Origin: Phycisphaerae bacterium
Lineage (GTDB): Bacteria > Planctomycetota > Phycisphaerae > UBA1845 > UTPLA1
Direction of reading: 5' to 3'
Assembly: GCA_016935885.1 (NCBI GenBank)
Contig: JAFGQA010000004.1
Coordinates: 1 to 11,000 of the forward strand
Length of the DNA: 11,000 bases
Position numbers and translations under genes: made by a program. Under the pieces are notes generated by a model. That model did no database searches and was not told the DNA's origin. It was given only the letters and a program-made list of their open reading frames with translations. Shown piece by piece: positions 1 through 7,121 of the stretch. Numbering within the stretch: position 1 is the first letter of the stretch; the number at the start of each line of letters is the position of its first letter.

Positions 1-560
1 CAGAGGTCCACGATGCCGCCGCGGTGCGAGGCCTCGCCCTTCTGCTGGACCTCGTGCTCGAAGCGGTAGCCGGCACGGTCGAGATGCTGCAGCAGCTCCT
101 CGAGGTCGACGTTCTGCGCGAGGCTGAGGGTGCGGCTCATCCGCTGGAGCCGGCGGGGCGGGGGGGTCTTCTGGAGCAGCGCCTGGACGCACGTGACGAG
201 GAGGCCCGGCCCTTCGGGGGACAGGCAGCGCAGGAGGGTGTTCAGCCGGTCGCCGGACAGGTCCGGGTGCGGCCGCATGGGCGTGCCGCCGCTCGTTTCG
301 AGCGCCGGGAAGAAGGAGAGATGCTTCTCCTCGCCGCCGCCCAGCGTCACGAGGTCGCCGTGGAGCTGGTCCAGCTCCTTGCCGGTGGCGGTGACGACCA
401 CGAGGGGCGCGTGGTGCGCCTCCCAGAGGGCCCGCAGGAGGTAGGCGAGGGCGGAGGTCGGCAGGCTCTGGACAAAGCACGCCCGTCCCGCGGAGAATTC
501 TCCCCCCAGGTGTCGCAGGTCTTCTTCGGCGAGCCTGAACGACCCCAACGGCTCGTGCAT
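1..560 (-). CDS. mfd: Transcription-repair coupling factor Mfd, N-terminal part (partial)
   Basis: The minus-strand frame is open from an ATG at 560-558 to the window edge, giving 186 codons. The protein has the Mfd N-terminal UvrB-like pattern in order: a segment like LVVVTATGKELDQLHGDL near residues 55-72, then LSFFPALETS, then a GDRLNTLLRCL stretch, LLVTCVQALLQKTPPP, and finally RGGIVDLW at the edge, which matches the conserved RGGI(L/V)D of the UvrA-binding module. Mfd is a DNA translocase that removes stalled RNA polymerase and recruits UvrA. The helicase motifs lie outside the window. The ATG at 560 is the only possible start: an in-frame TGA lies at 596-594 and no GTG or TTG lies between. 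No Shine-Dalgarno site precedes it. The gene runs divergently from the rest of the window and is most likely chromosomal housekeeping sequence, so it marks the left border of the accessory region. Confidence 0.85.
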   Translation of the reverse strand, partial: MHEPLGSFRLAEEDLRHLGGEFSAGRACFVQSLPTSALAYLLRALWEAHHAPLVVVTATGKELDQLHGDLVTLGGGEEKHLSFFPALETSGGTPMRPHPDLSGDRLNTLLRCLSPEGPGLLVTCVQALLQKTPPPRRLQRMSRTLSLAQNVDLEELLQHLDRAGYRFEHEVQQKGEASHRGGIVDL

Positions 561-568
561 CGTGGGGC

Positions 569-597
569 AACGTACCGTACGCGCGCCGGGGCGTCAA
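569..597 (-). promoter_or_regulatory. Candidate sigma70-type promoter for mfd
   Basis: On the minus strand TTGACG (597-592) is followed after 17 bases by TACGTT (574-569). The -35 box matches five of six consensus positions and the -10 box three of six. Transcription would begin within a few bases of the ATG at 560, giving a leaderless or nearly leaderless message, in keeping with the missing Shine-Dalgarno site. This is pattern matching only. Confidence 0.35.
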
Positions 598-625
598 TGC
601 GGGGGGGCGAGAAGAACCCTGACCC

Positions 626-680
626 GCGACCTCCGGAGCGTCGTAGCGACTTCCTTCGGTCGCAGGGCCATGCGTGACGC
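626..680. repeat. Structured intergenic direct repeat, copy A
   Basis: This 55-base segment matches 765-819 at 48 of 55 positions without gaps when compared by eye. Inside it GCGACC (626-631) can pair with GGTCGC (658-663), CCGGAG (633-638) can pair with CTTCGG (654-659) using one G-T wobble, and GTCG-TAG-CGAC forms a small central hairpin. The first two pairings compete for the same two bases. Both copies end in GGGCCATGCGTGACGC. It resembles a dispersed palindromic repeat of the REP kind, but whether it recurs elsewhere in the genome cannot be seen here. Confidence 0.7.
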
Positions 681-711
681 CGTGGGACGTGCCGAGCGGT
701 GATCATCCGGG

Positions 712-740
712 TTGCCCTGACGGCGGGGAGTGGGTACAAA
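712..740 (+). promoter_or_regulatory. Weak candidate promoter for the HEAT/nuclease gene
   Basis: TTGCCC (712-717) and TACAAA (735-740) are 17 bases apart and lie between the two repeat copies, about 130 bases upstream of the start at 872. The consensus match is modest (three of six and four of six). Nothing else stands out between 561 and 871 apart from this, the mfd promoter and the two repeats. Confidence 0.25.
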
Positions 741-764
741 CGTTGCCGAGGAGGATCCGGCCCA

Positions 765-819
765 GCGACCTTCGGAGCGTCGTTCCGACTCCCTCCGGTC
801 ACGGGGCCATGCGTGACGC
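765..819. repeat. Structured intergenic direct repeat, copy B
   Basis: This is the second copy of the repeat at 626-680, in the same orientation and 139 bases downstream. Several differences keep pairing possible: TCGGAG (772-777) faces CTCCGG (793-798) where copy A has CCGGAG facing CTTCGG, and the central GTCG...CGAC arms are kept although the three loop bases differ. It lies between the mfd promoter region and the Shine-Dalgarno site of the next gene. Confidence 0.7.
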
Positions 820-871
820 AGTGGAGCGTCCAGCGGACGCGCAACGAGTCACGGCAAGGAGGCGATGCGCG

Positions 872-1804
872 ATGGACCATCCGAACGAAAAACGCTTGGC
901 GGCCCGAGCGACGGCGCTTGGAGAGAGCGCGGACCCCGCCGCGTTCGGCGAGCTTGCCGATCTGACGCGCTCGGAATCGGCCCTCGTCCGCCGCCTGGCC
1001 GCCTCTGCGCTCGGAAAGTTGGCGGGCATCGTGCCCGCTGATGCCACGGTGTCCACGTTGCGTCCGTTGCTCACGGATACGCATCCCCAGGTACGCCAGT
1101 ATGCTGCCAAGGCGTTGGGCGCCTTCGGGGTGCATGGGAAGGTAGCCTTGGACGATCTCCGCGACCTTCTCCGCAATCCCGCCGAGAAGGACTACGTCAA
1201 GCGAAGTGTCCTTGCGGCCGGCAAGACCATCCGTGAGGCGATCTGCATCGCGGAACGGCAAGCCGTGCGTTACTGCCGGCGCTGCGGCGCGGGTGTCGAT
1301 GCGGACGAATATGCGCGCAGCTGGCGTGCCTTCCAGCGCGTCTTCTGCGACAAATGCTTCGACGAGGTCTACCTCGAGCGCCGCAACTTCGACACGAGGG
1401 TCGAACTGAACAAGACCGTCCGTGCCCGCGACGGGACGCTGGTGCAGTCGGACGGCGAGCGTACCATCGCGGACTACCTCCGCGAGGCGAACATCACCTA
1501 TCGGTACGACGAGCGCATGCGCATCGTGGAAGGTTGTGCGATCCGCCCCGACTTCTACCTGCCGGAATTCGACGTCTACATCGAGTACTGGGGCATGGAC
1601 ACCGCCGACTACAAGATTGGCATGCTCAAGAAGCAGACGCTCTACCAGCAGGAGGGCAAGCGGCTGATTTCGCTCCATTTCTCGGACAAGCCACGGCTGG
1701 GGGAAGTGCTGGCGGCCAAGCTCCGCCGGTACGTCTGTTTGCCGGGCTCAGGCGGAACAGCCTTCGGGCCAGCGCCTCGGCCTTCTCGATGCCGTCGGCG
1801 CTGA
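872..1804 (+). CDS. HEAT-repeat, zinc-finger and PD-(D/E)XK nuclease-like protein
   Basis: This 310-residue protein has three recognisable parts. Residues about 20-115 look like HEAT-type helical repeats, for example VRRLAASALGKLAG and VRQYAAKALGAFG. Residues 135-162 hold two CxxC pairs (C135/C138 and C159/C162), as in a small zinc-binding domain. Residues about 190-285 fit a PD-(D/E)XK nuclease: E196 in SDGERTIADYL, D227 in PDFYLPE, E238 in IEYWG, then Y247-K248 and LKKQTLY at 252-258. The same arrangement occurs in nuclease domains attached to some UvrD-like helicases; here there is no helicase. The ATG at 872 is chosen because AAGGAGG (856-862) sits nine bases before it and the upstream extension runs through the intergenic repeat. 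The last ~20 residues are Pro/Arg/Ser-rich and look unconserved. A DNA-processing or defence role is inferred; its target is unknown. It lies before the cas operon but is separated from it by a hairpin. Confidence 0.7.
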   Translation: MDHPNEKRLAARATALGESADPAAFGELADLTRSESALVRRLAASALGKLAGIVPADATVSTLRPLLTDTHPQVRQYAAKALGAFGVHGKVALDDLRDLLRNPAEKDYVKRSVLAAGKTIREAICIAERQAVRYCRRCGAGVDADEYARSWRAFQRVFCDKCFDEVYLERRNFDTRVELNKTVRARDGTLVQSDGERTIADYLREANITYRYDERMRIVEGCAIRPDFYLPEFDVYIEYWGMDTADYKIGMLKKQTLYQQEGKRLISLHFSDKPRLGEVLAAKLRRYVCLPGSGGTAFGPAPRPSRCRRR

Positions 1805-1847
1805 CACCGGTTTGCTATCTCCTGCTCTTCATCGCCGTTCTTCCGGC

Positions 1848-1873
1848 GTCACGCTCGTGTCGGCGAGCGTGGC
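1848..1873 (+). terminator. Strong hairpin downstream of the HEAT/nuclease gene
   Basis: CACGCTCG (1850-1857) and CGAGCGTG (1864-1871) form a perfect 8-bp stem around a 6-base loop, extendable by a T-G wobble and a G-C pair to 1848 and 1873. It starts 44 bases after the stop of the preceding gene. No T-run follows, so it is at best an atypical terminator and could instead be a protein-binding site. The rest of 1805-1958 shows no gene; TTGCCG (1903-1908) and TACGGT (1926-1931), 17 bases apart, are a very weak candidate for the cas promoter. Confidence 0.4.
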
Positions 1874-1958
1874 ATACGACGCGGCTGGACGCCATTCCTT
1901 TCTTGCCGCCCGGCGCATCCTCGGCTACGGTGGTCCGCGGGTTGGGGGTGGGGTATCG

Positions 1959-2108
1959 ATGGGTTCCGACTACTACGCGCACAGCCGGGAGGGAAGGCCG
2001 CAGGAGGACTGGCACCGGCTCGATCACCATCTCAAGCACACCGCCGAACTCGCTGCGGAATTCGCCAAGCCATTCGGGTGGGAGTATTGGGGATATCCGG
2101 CCGGGTAG
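1959..2108 (+). pseudogene. Remnant of a second cas3: first 49 codons of the HD domain
   Basis: The frame from the ATG at 1959 gives 49 residues that read like a normal type I-C Cas3 N-terminus: YYAHSREGRPQEDWHRL, then HHLKHTAELAAEFAKPFGW, then EYWGYPAG and a TAG stop. In Cas3 the next residues should be the LWHDLGK metal-binding HD motif, so the piece is cut just before the catalytic site. The intact cas3 that begins at 2113 has its own complete version of the same segment (FLAHS at residues 16-20, RLAGLLHDLGK ending at residue 67) with clearly different sequence. This is therefore neither a frameshift of the intact gene nor a recent duplication. Hand-counted G+C for 1961-2100 is 89 of 140 bases, close to the flanking genes and above the intact cas3. 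It may still supply the translation start from which cas3 is coupled, since its stop lies 4 bases before the cas3 ATG. Confidence 0.75.
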
Positions 2109-2112
2109 CGAA

Positions 2113-4518
2113 ATGACACGGGCAGGCCAAGGAGTCGAGCCGAGCGACGAATCCGAATTCCTTGCGCACAGCGAGAATGACGGCGGCAGAGGTGTGCCTG
2201 AATCAATGCGAGAGCACTTGGTGTGCGTGGCCAAGCGGGCTGAGGCGTTCGCGTTAGAGTTCTCGGCTGGTGAATCAGCACGACTTGCCGGCTTGCTCCA
2301 TGATCTGGGGAAATTCGCTGATCAGTTCCAGCGTCGTGTAAGAGGCGCCAGAGAGCAGGGCAAAGATCATTGGACGGCAGGCTCGCTCGCAACGTTGGGC
2401 GCCTACGGCTGGAAGGGTCTTGCTGCGGCGCTGTGCATCGAGGGCCATCACGAAGGCCTTGGAACACTTTGTGAGATGGCGGAATACAAGGAGATTCTGG
2501 CATCTGAATGGAAGTCGGCCCCGGATAGATTCACGCATACGAATCTGGGAATGCTGGTCGAGAGGCATAAAAGCATCTTGGGAGCATTGCCTTCTGTTGG
2601 TCGTGTGTTCGAGCCGGCGCCAGATGCTGCGGCAGGTATGCTGGATGTGCGCATGCTGTTCTCGTGTCTTGTGGACGCGGATTTCATTGAGACTGAAGCG
2701 CATTTCGAGGGTGATGCGACAACACCACGACGCTATCGGCCATCCTGTCCTCCTTTTGACTTCAAAAGGGGGCGAGAGCGGTTGGACCAACACGTCGCTA
2801 ATCTGTCGGCAAACTCCGATGTCTCAGAGGAGCTACGCAAACTCCGTGGCGACCTGTTTGAAAGCTGTCGTCGGGCTGGGAGAACTCAAGCCCCAGGCAT
2901 ATTCACGCTGACTGCTCCCACGGGCGCTGGCAAGACGTTGGCTATGCTGGGTTTCGCATTGGAACAGGTCCTTGAACGTGGCCTGTCGCGGGTTGTCGTT
3001 GTCATGCCTTTTCTCAACATCCTGGATCAGACTGTGCGGGTCTATCGCGACCTATTTTCGGAAGAAGCCGGCTTCGCCCCAGCCTGTATCCTGGAAGATC
3101 ACAGCTTGGCAGATCTACGGGATGCCTCCGACAACGGCCTGGATTCTGAAAACAACCCGGAAACCAGCAACGAACATCGGCTGCGGCGCCTGCTGGCTGA
3201 GAACTGGGACGCGCCGATCGTGTTGACGACCAGCGTGAAGTTCCTCGAATCGCTGCATGCAAACCGGCCGGGCCCCTGCCGCAAGCTGCATCGACTTGCG
3301 AAATCAGCGATTCTCTTCGATGAGGTGCAGACACTTCCGCCCGCGTTGGCTGTGCCGACACTTGCGTCTCTATCGCACTTATCAGCACGTTATGGCAGCA
3401 CGGTACTTTTCTCTACGGCCACACAACCGGCTTTTGATCATCTCAACGAGAAGGTGAAGGGTTACTCATCATCAGGCTGGCAACCGCGATCCATCCTGCC
3501 AGACCCCATGCCGATGTTCGAGATCGCGGGCAAGAGAGTGGATGTAGACTGGGAACTTGACAGCCCCGTCGCTCTAGAATCACTCGCGGAAGGAATCGCC
3601 GGTGCTGGCCCACAGGTGTTGTGCATCGTGAATGTGAAGCGGCATGCGTCCAGATTGGCCGAGTTGCTGCTCGAGCGGCAATGTGAAGGTGTATACCATC
3701 TCTCAACGAACATGTGCGCCGTACATCGGCAACGCGTTCTTGAGTGCGTCGGCACAGACTTAAAGGATTCCTCCCAGCCGCCTGTATTGTTAGTCGCTAC
3801 GCAGTGTGTAGAAGCGGGAGTGGATCTGGACTTCCCCGTGGTCTATCGAGCGGTCGGCCCTTTGGAGGCCATTGCACAGGCTGCCGGGCGCTGTAACCGG
3901 CACGACGCACGCCCATCTCGCGGACAAGTGAGAGTATTCCTACCTGAAGATGAGACGTATCCACCTGGCGCCTATCGAATGGCAGCGCAGACCACCAAGG
4001 TGTTCTTGCGGCATCTGCGAAAAGAAGTTGGAGAAACGCGCGCACGGAAGGTGCTCTACGATCCGGAAGCGATTGCTCGCTATTACCGCACCTTCTACGA
4101 CCTCACCGCAGCAAGCGAAGGGTACAGAGAGCTTCTGGACGCTGTACTTGAAGGGAGCTTTCGAAAAGTCGCTGAGTTGTATCAGGTGATTCCCGCAGGC
4201 GGCATCAACATCTTGGTCCCCTACGCCCCGGAAGGCTATCAAACGCTTCGAGAAGAAGCTGCAGAACTCCGGTTTGCATCACCGGGCGTTGTTCGCCGCT
4301 GGATGGCACGGGCGCGTCCGCATGCCATCGGCATTCATCGGCCTCGGAGGGATGATACGATTTGGTGTTACCTCGAACCAGTGATCTTGGATCCAAGAGG
4401 CGAGAGGGAGCCCGTCTGGTTCGTGTGCTTGGACCAAGCTGATTCGTCGAGACGGCCAATCTACGACAGGAATCTGGTTGGTCTGAGGACCGACATTGAG
4501 TTCAGTGGCGTTGTGTGA
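2113..4518 (+). CDS. cas3: CRISPR-associated helicase-nuclease Cas3 (type I-C)
   Basis: This 801-residue protein is a full-length Cas3, the nuclease-helicase that nicks and unwinds target DNA after Cascade forms an R-loop. The N-terminal HD nuclease has H19 in FLAHS, H63-D64 in LLHDLGK, and IEGHHEGL. The SF2 helicase follows, with Walker A APTGAGKT (residues 268-275), DEVQ (403-406) as the DExx box, STATQ (434-438) as motif III, VATQCVEAGVDLDFP, and QAAGRCNRHD (589-598) as motif VI. All key residues are present, so the enzyme should be active. The ATG at 2113 is the only in-frame start before the HD region. It has no good Shine-Dalgarno site, so translation may depend on readthrough from the truncated cas3 piece that ends at 2108. 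The frame is also open far upstream into the HEAT gene, but that part has no Cas3 similarity. Its sampled G+C (about 53% over three 60-base lines) is lower than that of cas1. Confidence 0.93.
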   Translation: MTRAGQGVEPSDESEFLAHSENDGGRGVPESMREHLVCVAKRAEAFALEFSAGESARLAGLLHDLGKFADQFQRRVRGAREQGKDHWTAGSLATLGAYGWKGLAAALCIEGHHEGLGTLCEMAEYKEILASEWKSAPDRFTHTNLGMLVERHKSILGALPSVGRVFEPAPDAAAGMLDVRMLFSCLVDADFIETEAHFEGDATTPRRYRPSCPPFDFKRGRERLDQHVANLSANSDVSEELRKLRGDLFESCRRAGRTQAPGIFTLTAPTGAGKTLAMLGFALEQVLERGLSRVVVVMPFLNILDQTVRVYRDLFSEEAGFAPACILEDHSLADLRDASDNGLDSENNPETSNEHRLRRLLAENWDAPIVLTTSVKFLESLHANRPGPCRKLHRLAKSAILFDEVQTLPPALAVPTLASLSHLSARYGSTVLFSTATQPAFDHLNEKVKGYSSSGWQPRSILPDPMPMFEIAGKRVDVDWELDSPVALESLAEGIAGAGPQVLCIVNVKRHASRLAELLLERQCEGVYHLSTNMCAVHRQRVLECVGTDLKDSSQPPVLLVATQCVEAGVDLDFPVVYRAVGPLEAIAQAAGRCNRHDARPSRGQVRVFLPEDETYPPGAYRMAAQTTKVFLRHLRKEVGETRARKVLYDPEAIARYYRTFYDLTAASEGYRELLDAVLEGSFRKVAELYQVIPAGGINILVPYAPEGYQTLREEAAELRFASPGVVRRWMARARPHAIGIHRPRRDDTIWCYLEPVILDPRGEREPVWFVCLDQADSSRRPIYDRNLVGLRTDIEFSGVV

Positions 4519-4544
4519 GAGAAGTACAGACGAAGGGGGGAGTT

Positions 4545-5276
4545 ATGTCCAACAGCGAGTCCCATACGATCGAAGTCTGGGGAGAATTCGCCTGTTTCAG
4601 TCGACCGGAGTTGAGTGTTGAGCGGTTCTCGTACCCCTGTCCAACGCCCAGTGCAGTACGGGGCATCTTTGATGCCATCTACTTCAAGCCTGAGTTCTAC
4701 TGGCAGACTGAACGGGTCGAGCTGCTTGCCGCCCCGGTCTATATGGCACTTCGTCGAAACGAGGTCCGCGACAAGGCACCGGCTGAGCGCACGATTCAAT
4801 CCTGGATAAGAGGCAGCTCTGAACCGCATTCGATTCGGGCGGACGATCCGGCCCAGCGGCAGCAGCGACAGACGATGGCGTTGCGTGCACCCCGCTATCG
4901 ATTGACCGCGCGGATCGTTCCCCGCAAGGGGCACGAGCATCAGCACCGAGCCTATGGTGAGCAGTTCGTGCGGAGGGCTTCGAGCGGTAAGTGCTTTCAG
5001 CAACCTTATCTCGGATGCCGTGAGTTCGTTGCGTTCTTTCGATACGTTGACCATAAGGACAACAAGCCGTCCCCCGTGGATTGGAGTCAGGATCTCGGGC
5101 TGATGCTCTACGATGTCTTTGACCTCGCGCATGTCAACACCTCAAACGCCAAGCCGTACATCACCTTGTTCAAGGCGGTGCTTGACCACGGTGTCTTAAA
5201 TGTGCCTCCGTACGAAAGCGAGGTCGTGCTCAAGCCTGAGTCCATGTTCGGCGTGGATGAAGGGAGGGCCGGGTGA
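4545..5276 (+). CDS. cas5c: Cas5c (Cas5d), crRNA-processing Cascade subunit
   Basis: This 243-residue RAMP protein is the type I-C Cas5, which in this subtype cuts pre-crRNA in place of Cas6 and then stays on the 5' handle. Family hallmarks are YPCPTPSAVRGIFDAIYFKP (residues 30-49), ALRRNEVRDKA (68-78), and FVRRASSGKCFQQPYLGCREF (141-161). Y46 sits at the position of the catalytic Tyr of the Bacillus halodurans enzyme. The region that should hold the catalytic Lys reads HQHRAYGEQF (132-141), where a Lys is not obvious. The ATG at 4545 is preceded by AAGGGG (4533-4538). A GTG at 4515 overlapping the cas3 stop is a possible earlier start but lacks such a site. The gene lies 26 bases after cas3 and its stop overlaps the cas8c start by one base. 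Confidence 0.92.
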   Translation: MSNSESHTIEVWGEFACFSRPELSVERFSYPCPTPSAVRGIFDAIYFKPEFYWQTERVELLAAPVYMALRRNEVRDKAPAERTIQSWIRGSSEPHSIRADDPAQRQQRQTMALRAPRYRLTARIVPRKGHEHQHRAYGEQFVRRASSGKCFQQPYLGCREFVAFFRYVDHKDNKPSPVDWSQDLGLMLYDVFDLAHVNTSNAKPYITLFKAVLDHGVLNVPPYESEVVLKPESMFGVDEGRAG

Positions 5277-7117
5277 TGTTGCACGCGCTCATCGATTACG
5301 CCAGAAACAAGGGCATTGACGCAGAAGCGGGCTTTGCGCCGAAGACGATCAAGTGGCTTCTTACCTTTACAGAGACCGGCGAGTACCTTGGCCTCATCTC
5401 TGCGGGTGACCCTAAGAGGGGGCGCACTCTTCCCAAAGTGCCCCATCTGCAATTCTCCGGCGACACCCCGATGCGGCAGTTTTTGGTCGATACCGCGTCC
5501 TATGCAGTGCGGTACGCTGCCGCCGACCTGCCCGAAGATCAGCGGAAGAAGCTGTTGAGGAAGCATCGGTTCTTTTTGGATATGCTTCGCGCAGCGGCGT
5601 CGGTTGAACCTGTGTTGGCCGCCATCGCCGAAACGCTCGGCAAAGAGGAGACTATACTGTCGATCTGTAAGGATCTCGAAAAGCAGACGCCGAAGGCAAA
5701 ACCGCAGGACAATATCACATTCGCTATTGTTCAGGAAGATTGCACCCGCGTGATTGCGGAGGAAAGCACATGGCACGATTGGTGGCGCGGCCATTTCCGG
5801 ACTCTCTTCAAGCGAAAGAAGGCAGCCAAGAGCGAAGCGATGCGCTGTCTCGTTACTGGCGATCTCGCCACACCATGCCGAACACATCCGAAGATCAAAG
5901 GCCTAGGCGACGTCGGCGGCAACATCGAGACGACCCTCGTGGGATTCGATAAAGGTGCATTCTGCTCGTTGGGTCTGAAGCAGTCCGCGAATGCAGCAAT
6001 GACCGAGGAGGCGGCCCAGCAATACGCCGCCGCCCTCAATGATCTCTTGGCCCACCACAGTAAGCGACTGGTGGGAGCAAGAGTCGTCTATTGGTACGTC
6101 GGAGACGTCCACGAGGATGAGGATGTGTTTGCTGAGGTCATCGACGGCATCGATTTTGGTGTCGATTCCGACACGGATAAGGAAGATCAATCCGAATCGT
6201 CCGCACGGAGCTCTGCGCGTGACTTTTTGCAGAAGCAGAGCCGCGCGGGGGCACTGCTGGACGCCATTCGAGCAGGCAAGCTGGAAGCGTTGCGCCTGCG
6301 AGATGCGCGCTATTGCGCAATGACGCTTTCCGGGAACGCCGGCCGCGTGGTCGTGCGCGACTGGATGGAGGGACAGTTCGAAGAGCTAGCCGAGAATGTC
6401 GCTTCATGGTTCGCCGATCTGTCTATTGTCCGCCGGGATGGTGTCGGCATTCTGCGCTCACACAAACTGAACGCCGTCATGGCCGCCCCCGTTCGTCAAC
6501 TCGGCGACCTTCCCGGTCTACTTGCGACCAACATCTGGACCTGTGCTGTCCGCAGCCGTCTCATTCCTGAGGCTGTGGCAGCGCAGACGCTGCGACGAGT
6601 GCAGATCGATGTAGTGCAGGATGAACCGGCGAATCATGCCAGATTGGGCCTATTGCGGGCATTCTGCAATCGAAACGAAAGGATGCCGAACATGAGTGAG
6701 GAATTGGATGAGAAGATCAAAGAGCCGGCCTATGTGTGTGGGCAAATCATGGCATTGCTCGCCCAGGTCCAGAGGAAAGCACTCGGAGATGTTGGCGCTG
6801 GAGTCGTACAGCGTTACTATGCCGCCGCCAGCGCAACGCCGGCTCTCGTCTTGGGCCGCTTGGTTCGATTGGCACAGGTCGGCCACTTGCCGAAGATCGA
6901 ACCGGAGGCCCTCCGCCATTGGCTCGAAGATCAACTGTCGGCTGTCTGGAATCGGTTGAAGCAATGCCCGCCCAAAACGCTCACATTGGAAGGGCAGACG
7001 TTGTTTGCCATGGGGTATTACCAGCAGCTCGCGAAACGCCACAGTGGAAGAGGCTCGGCTACGCAGAAACCGGCGCAAGGTGGAGTATCGAGCTCAATGC
7101 CGAAAAGGGAGGAGTGA
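5276..7117 (+). CDS. cas8c: Cas8c (Csd1), large subunit of type I-C Cascade
   Basis: At 613 residues it has the usual Csd1 length. Cas8c recognises the PAM and helps open target DNA within Cascade. Recognisable family segments are the N-terminal [12 protein letters not shown] and [15 protein letters not shown] region, the central [19 protein letters not shown] followed by [20 protein letters not shown] and [20 protein letters not shown], and a helical C-terminal third. That last third corresponds to the separately translated small subunit (see 6692-7117). The ATG at 5276 overlaps the cas5c TGA (TGATG) and has AGGGAGGG (5261-5268) seven bases upstream; a GTG at 5273 directly precedes it. An acidic stretch, [12 protein letters not shown] to [12 protein letters not shown], links the two halves. 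No frameshift or internal stop is visible. Confidence 0.92.
   Translation: MLHALIDYARNKGIDAEAGFAPKTIKWLLTFTETGEYLGLISAGDPKRGRTLPKVPHLQFSGDTPMRQFLVDTASYAVRYAAADLPEDQRKKLLRKHRFFLDMLRAAASVEPVLAAIAETLGKEETILSICKDLEKQTPKAKPQDNITFAIVQEDCTRVIAEESTWHDWWRGHFRTLFKRKKAAKSEAMRCLVTGDLATPCRTHPKIKGLGDVGGNIETTLVGFDKGAFCSLGLKQSANAAMTEEAAQQYAAALNDLLAHHSKRLVGARVVYWYVGDVHEDEDVFAEVIDGIDFGVDSDTDKEDQSESSARSSARDFLQKQSRAGALLDAIRAGKLEALRLRDARYCAMTLSGNAGRVVVRDWMEGQFEELAENVASWFADLSIVRRDGVGILRSHKLNAVMAAPVRQLGDLPGLLATNIWTCAVRSRLIPEAVAAQTLRRVQIDVVQDEPANHARLGLLRAFCNRNERMPNMSEELDEKIKEPAYVCGQIMALLAQVQRKALGDVGAGVVQRYYAAASATPALVLGRLVRLAQVGHLPKIEPEALRHWLEDQLSAVWNRLKQCPPKTLTLEGQTLFAMGYYQQLAKRHSGRGSATQKPAQGGVSSSMPKREE
6692..7117 (+). 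CDS. cas11c: Internal Cas11c small subunit, translated from within cas8c
   Basis: In type I-C systems the small Cascade subunit Cas11c is known to be made by internal initiation inside cas8c. Here an in-frame ATG at 6692, about codon 473 of cas8c, is preceded by AAAGGA (6678-6683) with eight bases between, a good Shine-Dalgarno arrangement rare inside a coding frame. The product would be 141 residues, starting [20 protein letters not shown] and mostly helical, with the Csd1 C-terminal segments [14 protein letters not shown] and [20 protein letters not shown]. Another in-frame ATG at 6683 touches the AAAGG and is too close for it to act. Cas11c would line the belly of Cascade and stabilise the R-loop. 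The position and size fit the known cases; the start itself is inferred from the sequence. Confidence 0.72.
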   Translation: MSEELDEKIKEPAYVCGQIMALLAQVQRKALGDVGAGVVQRYYAAASATPALVLGRLVRLAQVGHLPKIEPEALRHWLEDQLSAVWNRLKQCPPKTLTLEGQTLFAMGYYQQLAKRHSGRGSATQKPAQGGVSSSMPKREE

Positions 7118-7121
7118 GACC

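Noticed and set aside
24..677. Plus-strand frame of 217 codons at the left end
   Set aside because: It is the complement of mfd; the minus-strand frame has clear Mfd motifs while this one has none.
347..1678. Long minus-strand open frame of 443 codons
   Set aside because: It runs antisense through the HEAT/nuclease gene and out of frame with mfd; the translation is Arg/Ala/Pro-rich with no recognisable domain, as expected for a shadow frame in GC-rich DNA.
1959..2108. Small frame as an anti-CRISPR or a dedicated regulator
   Set aside because: Its residues match the order and spacing of a Cas3 N-terminus, so a cas3 remnant explains it better.
1354..2112. Upstream extension of the cas3 frame to a start at 1354
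   Set aside because: The extension overlaps the HEAT/nuclease gene and the truncated cas3 fragment in another frame and shows no Cas3 similarity before FLAHS.
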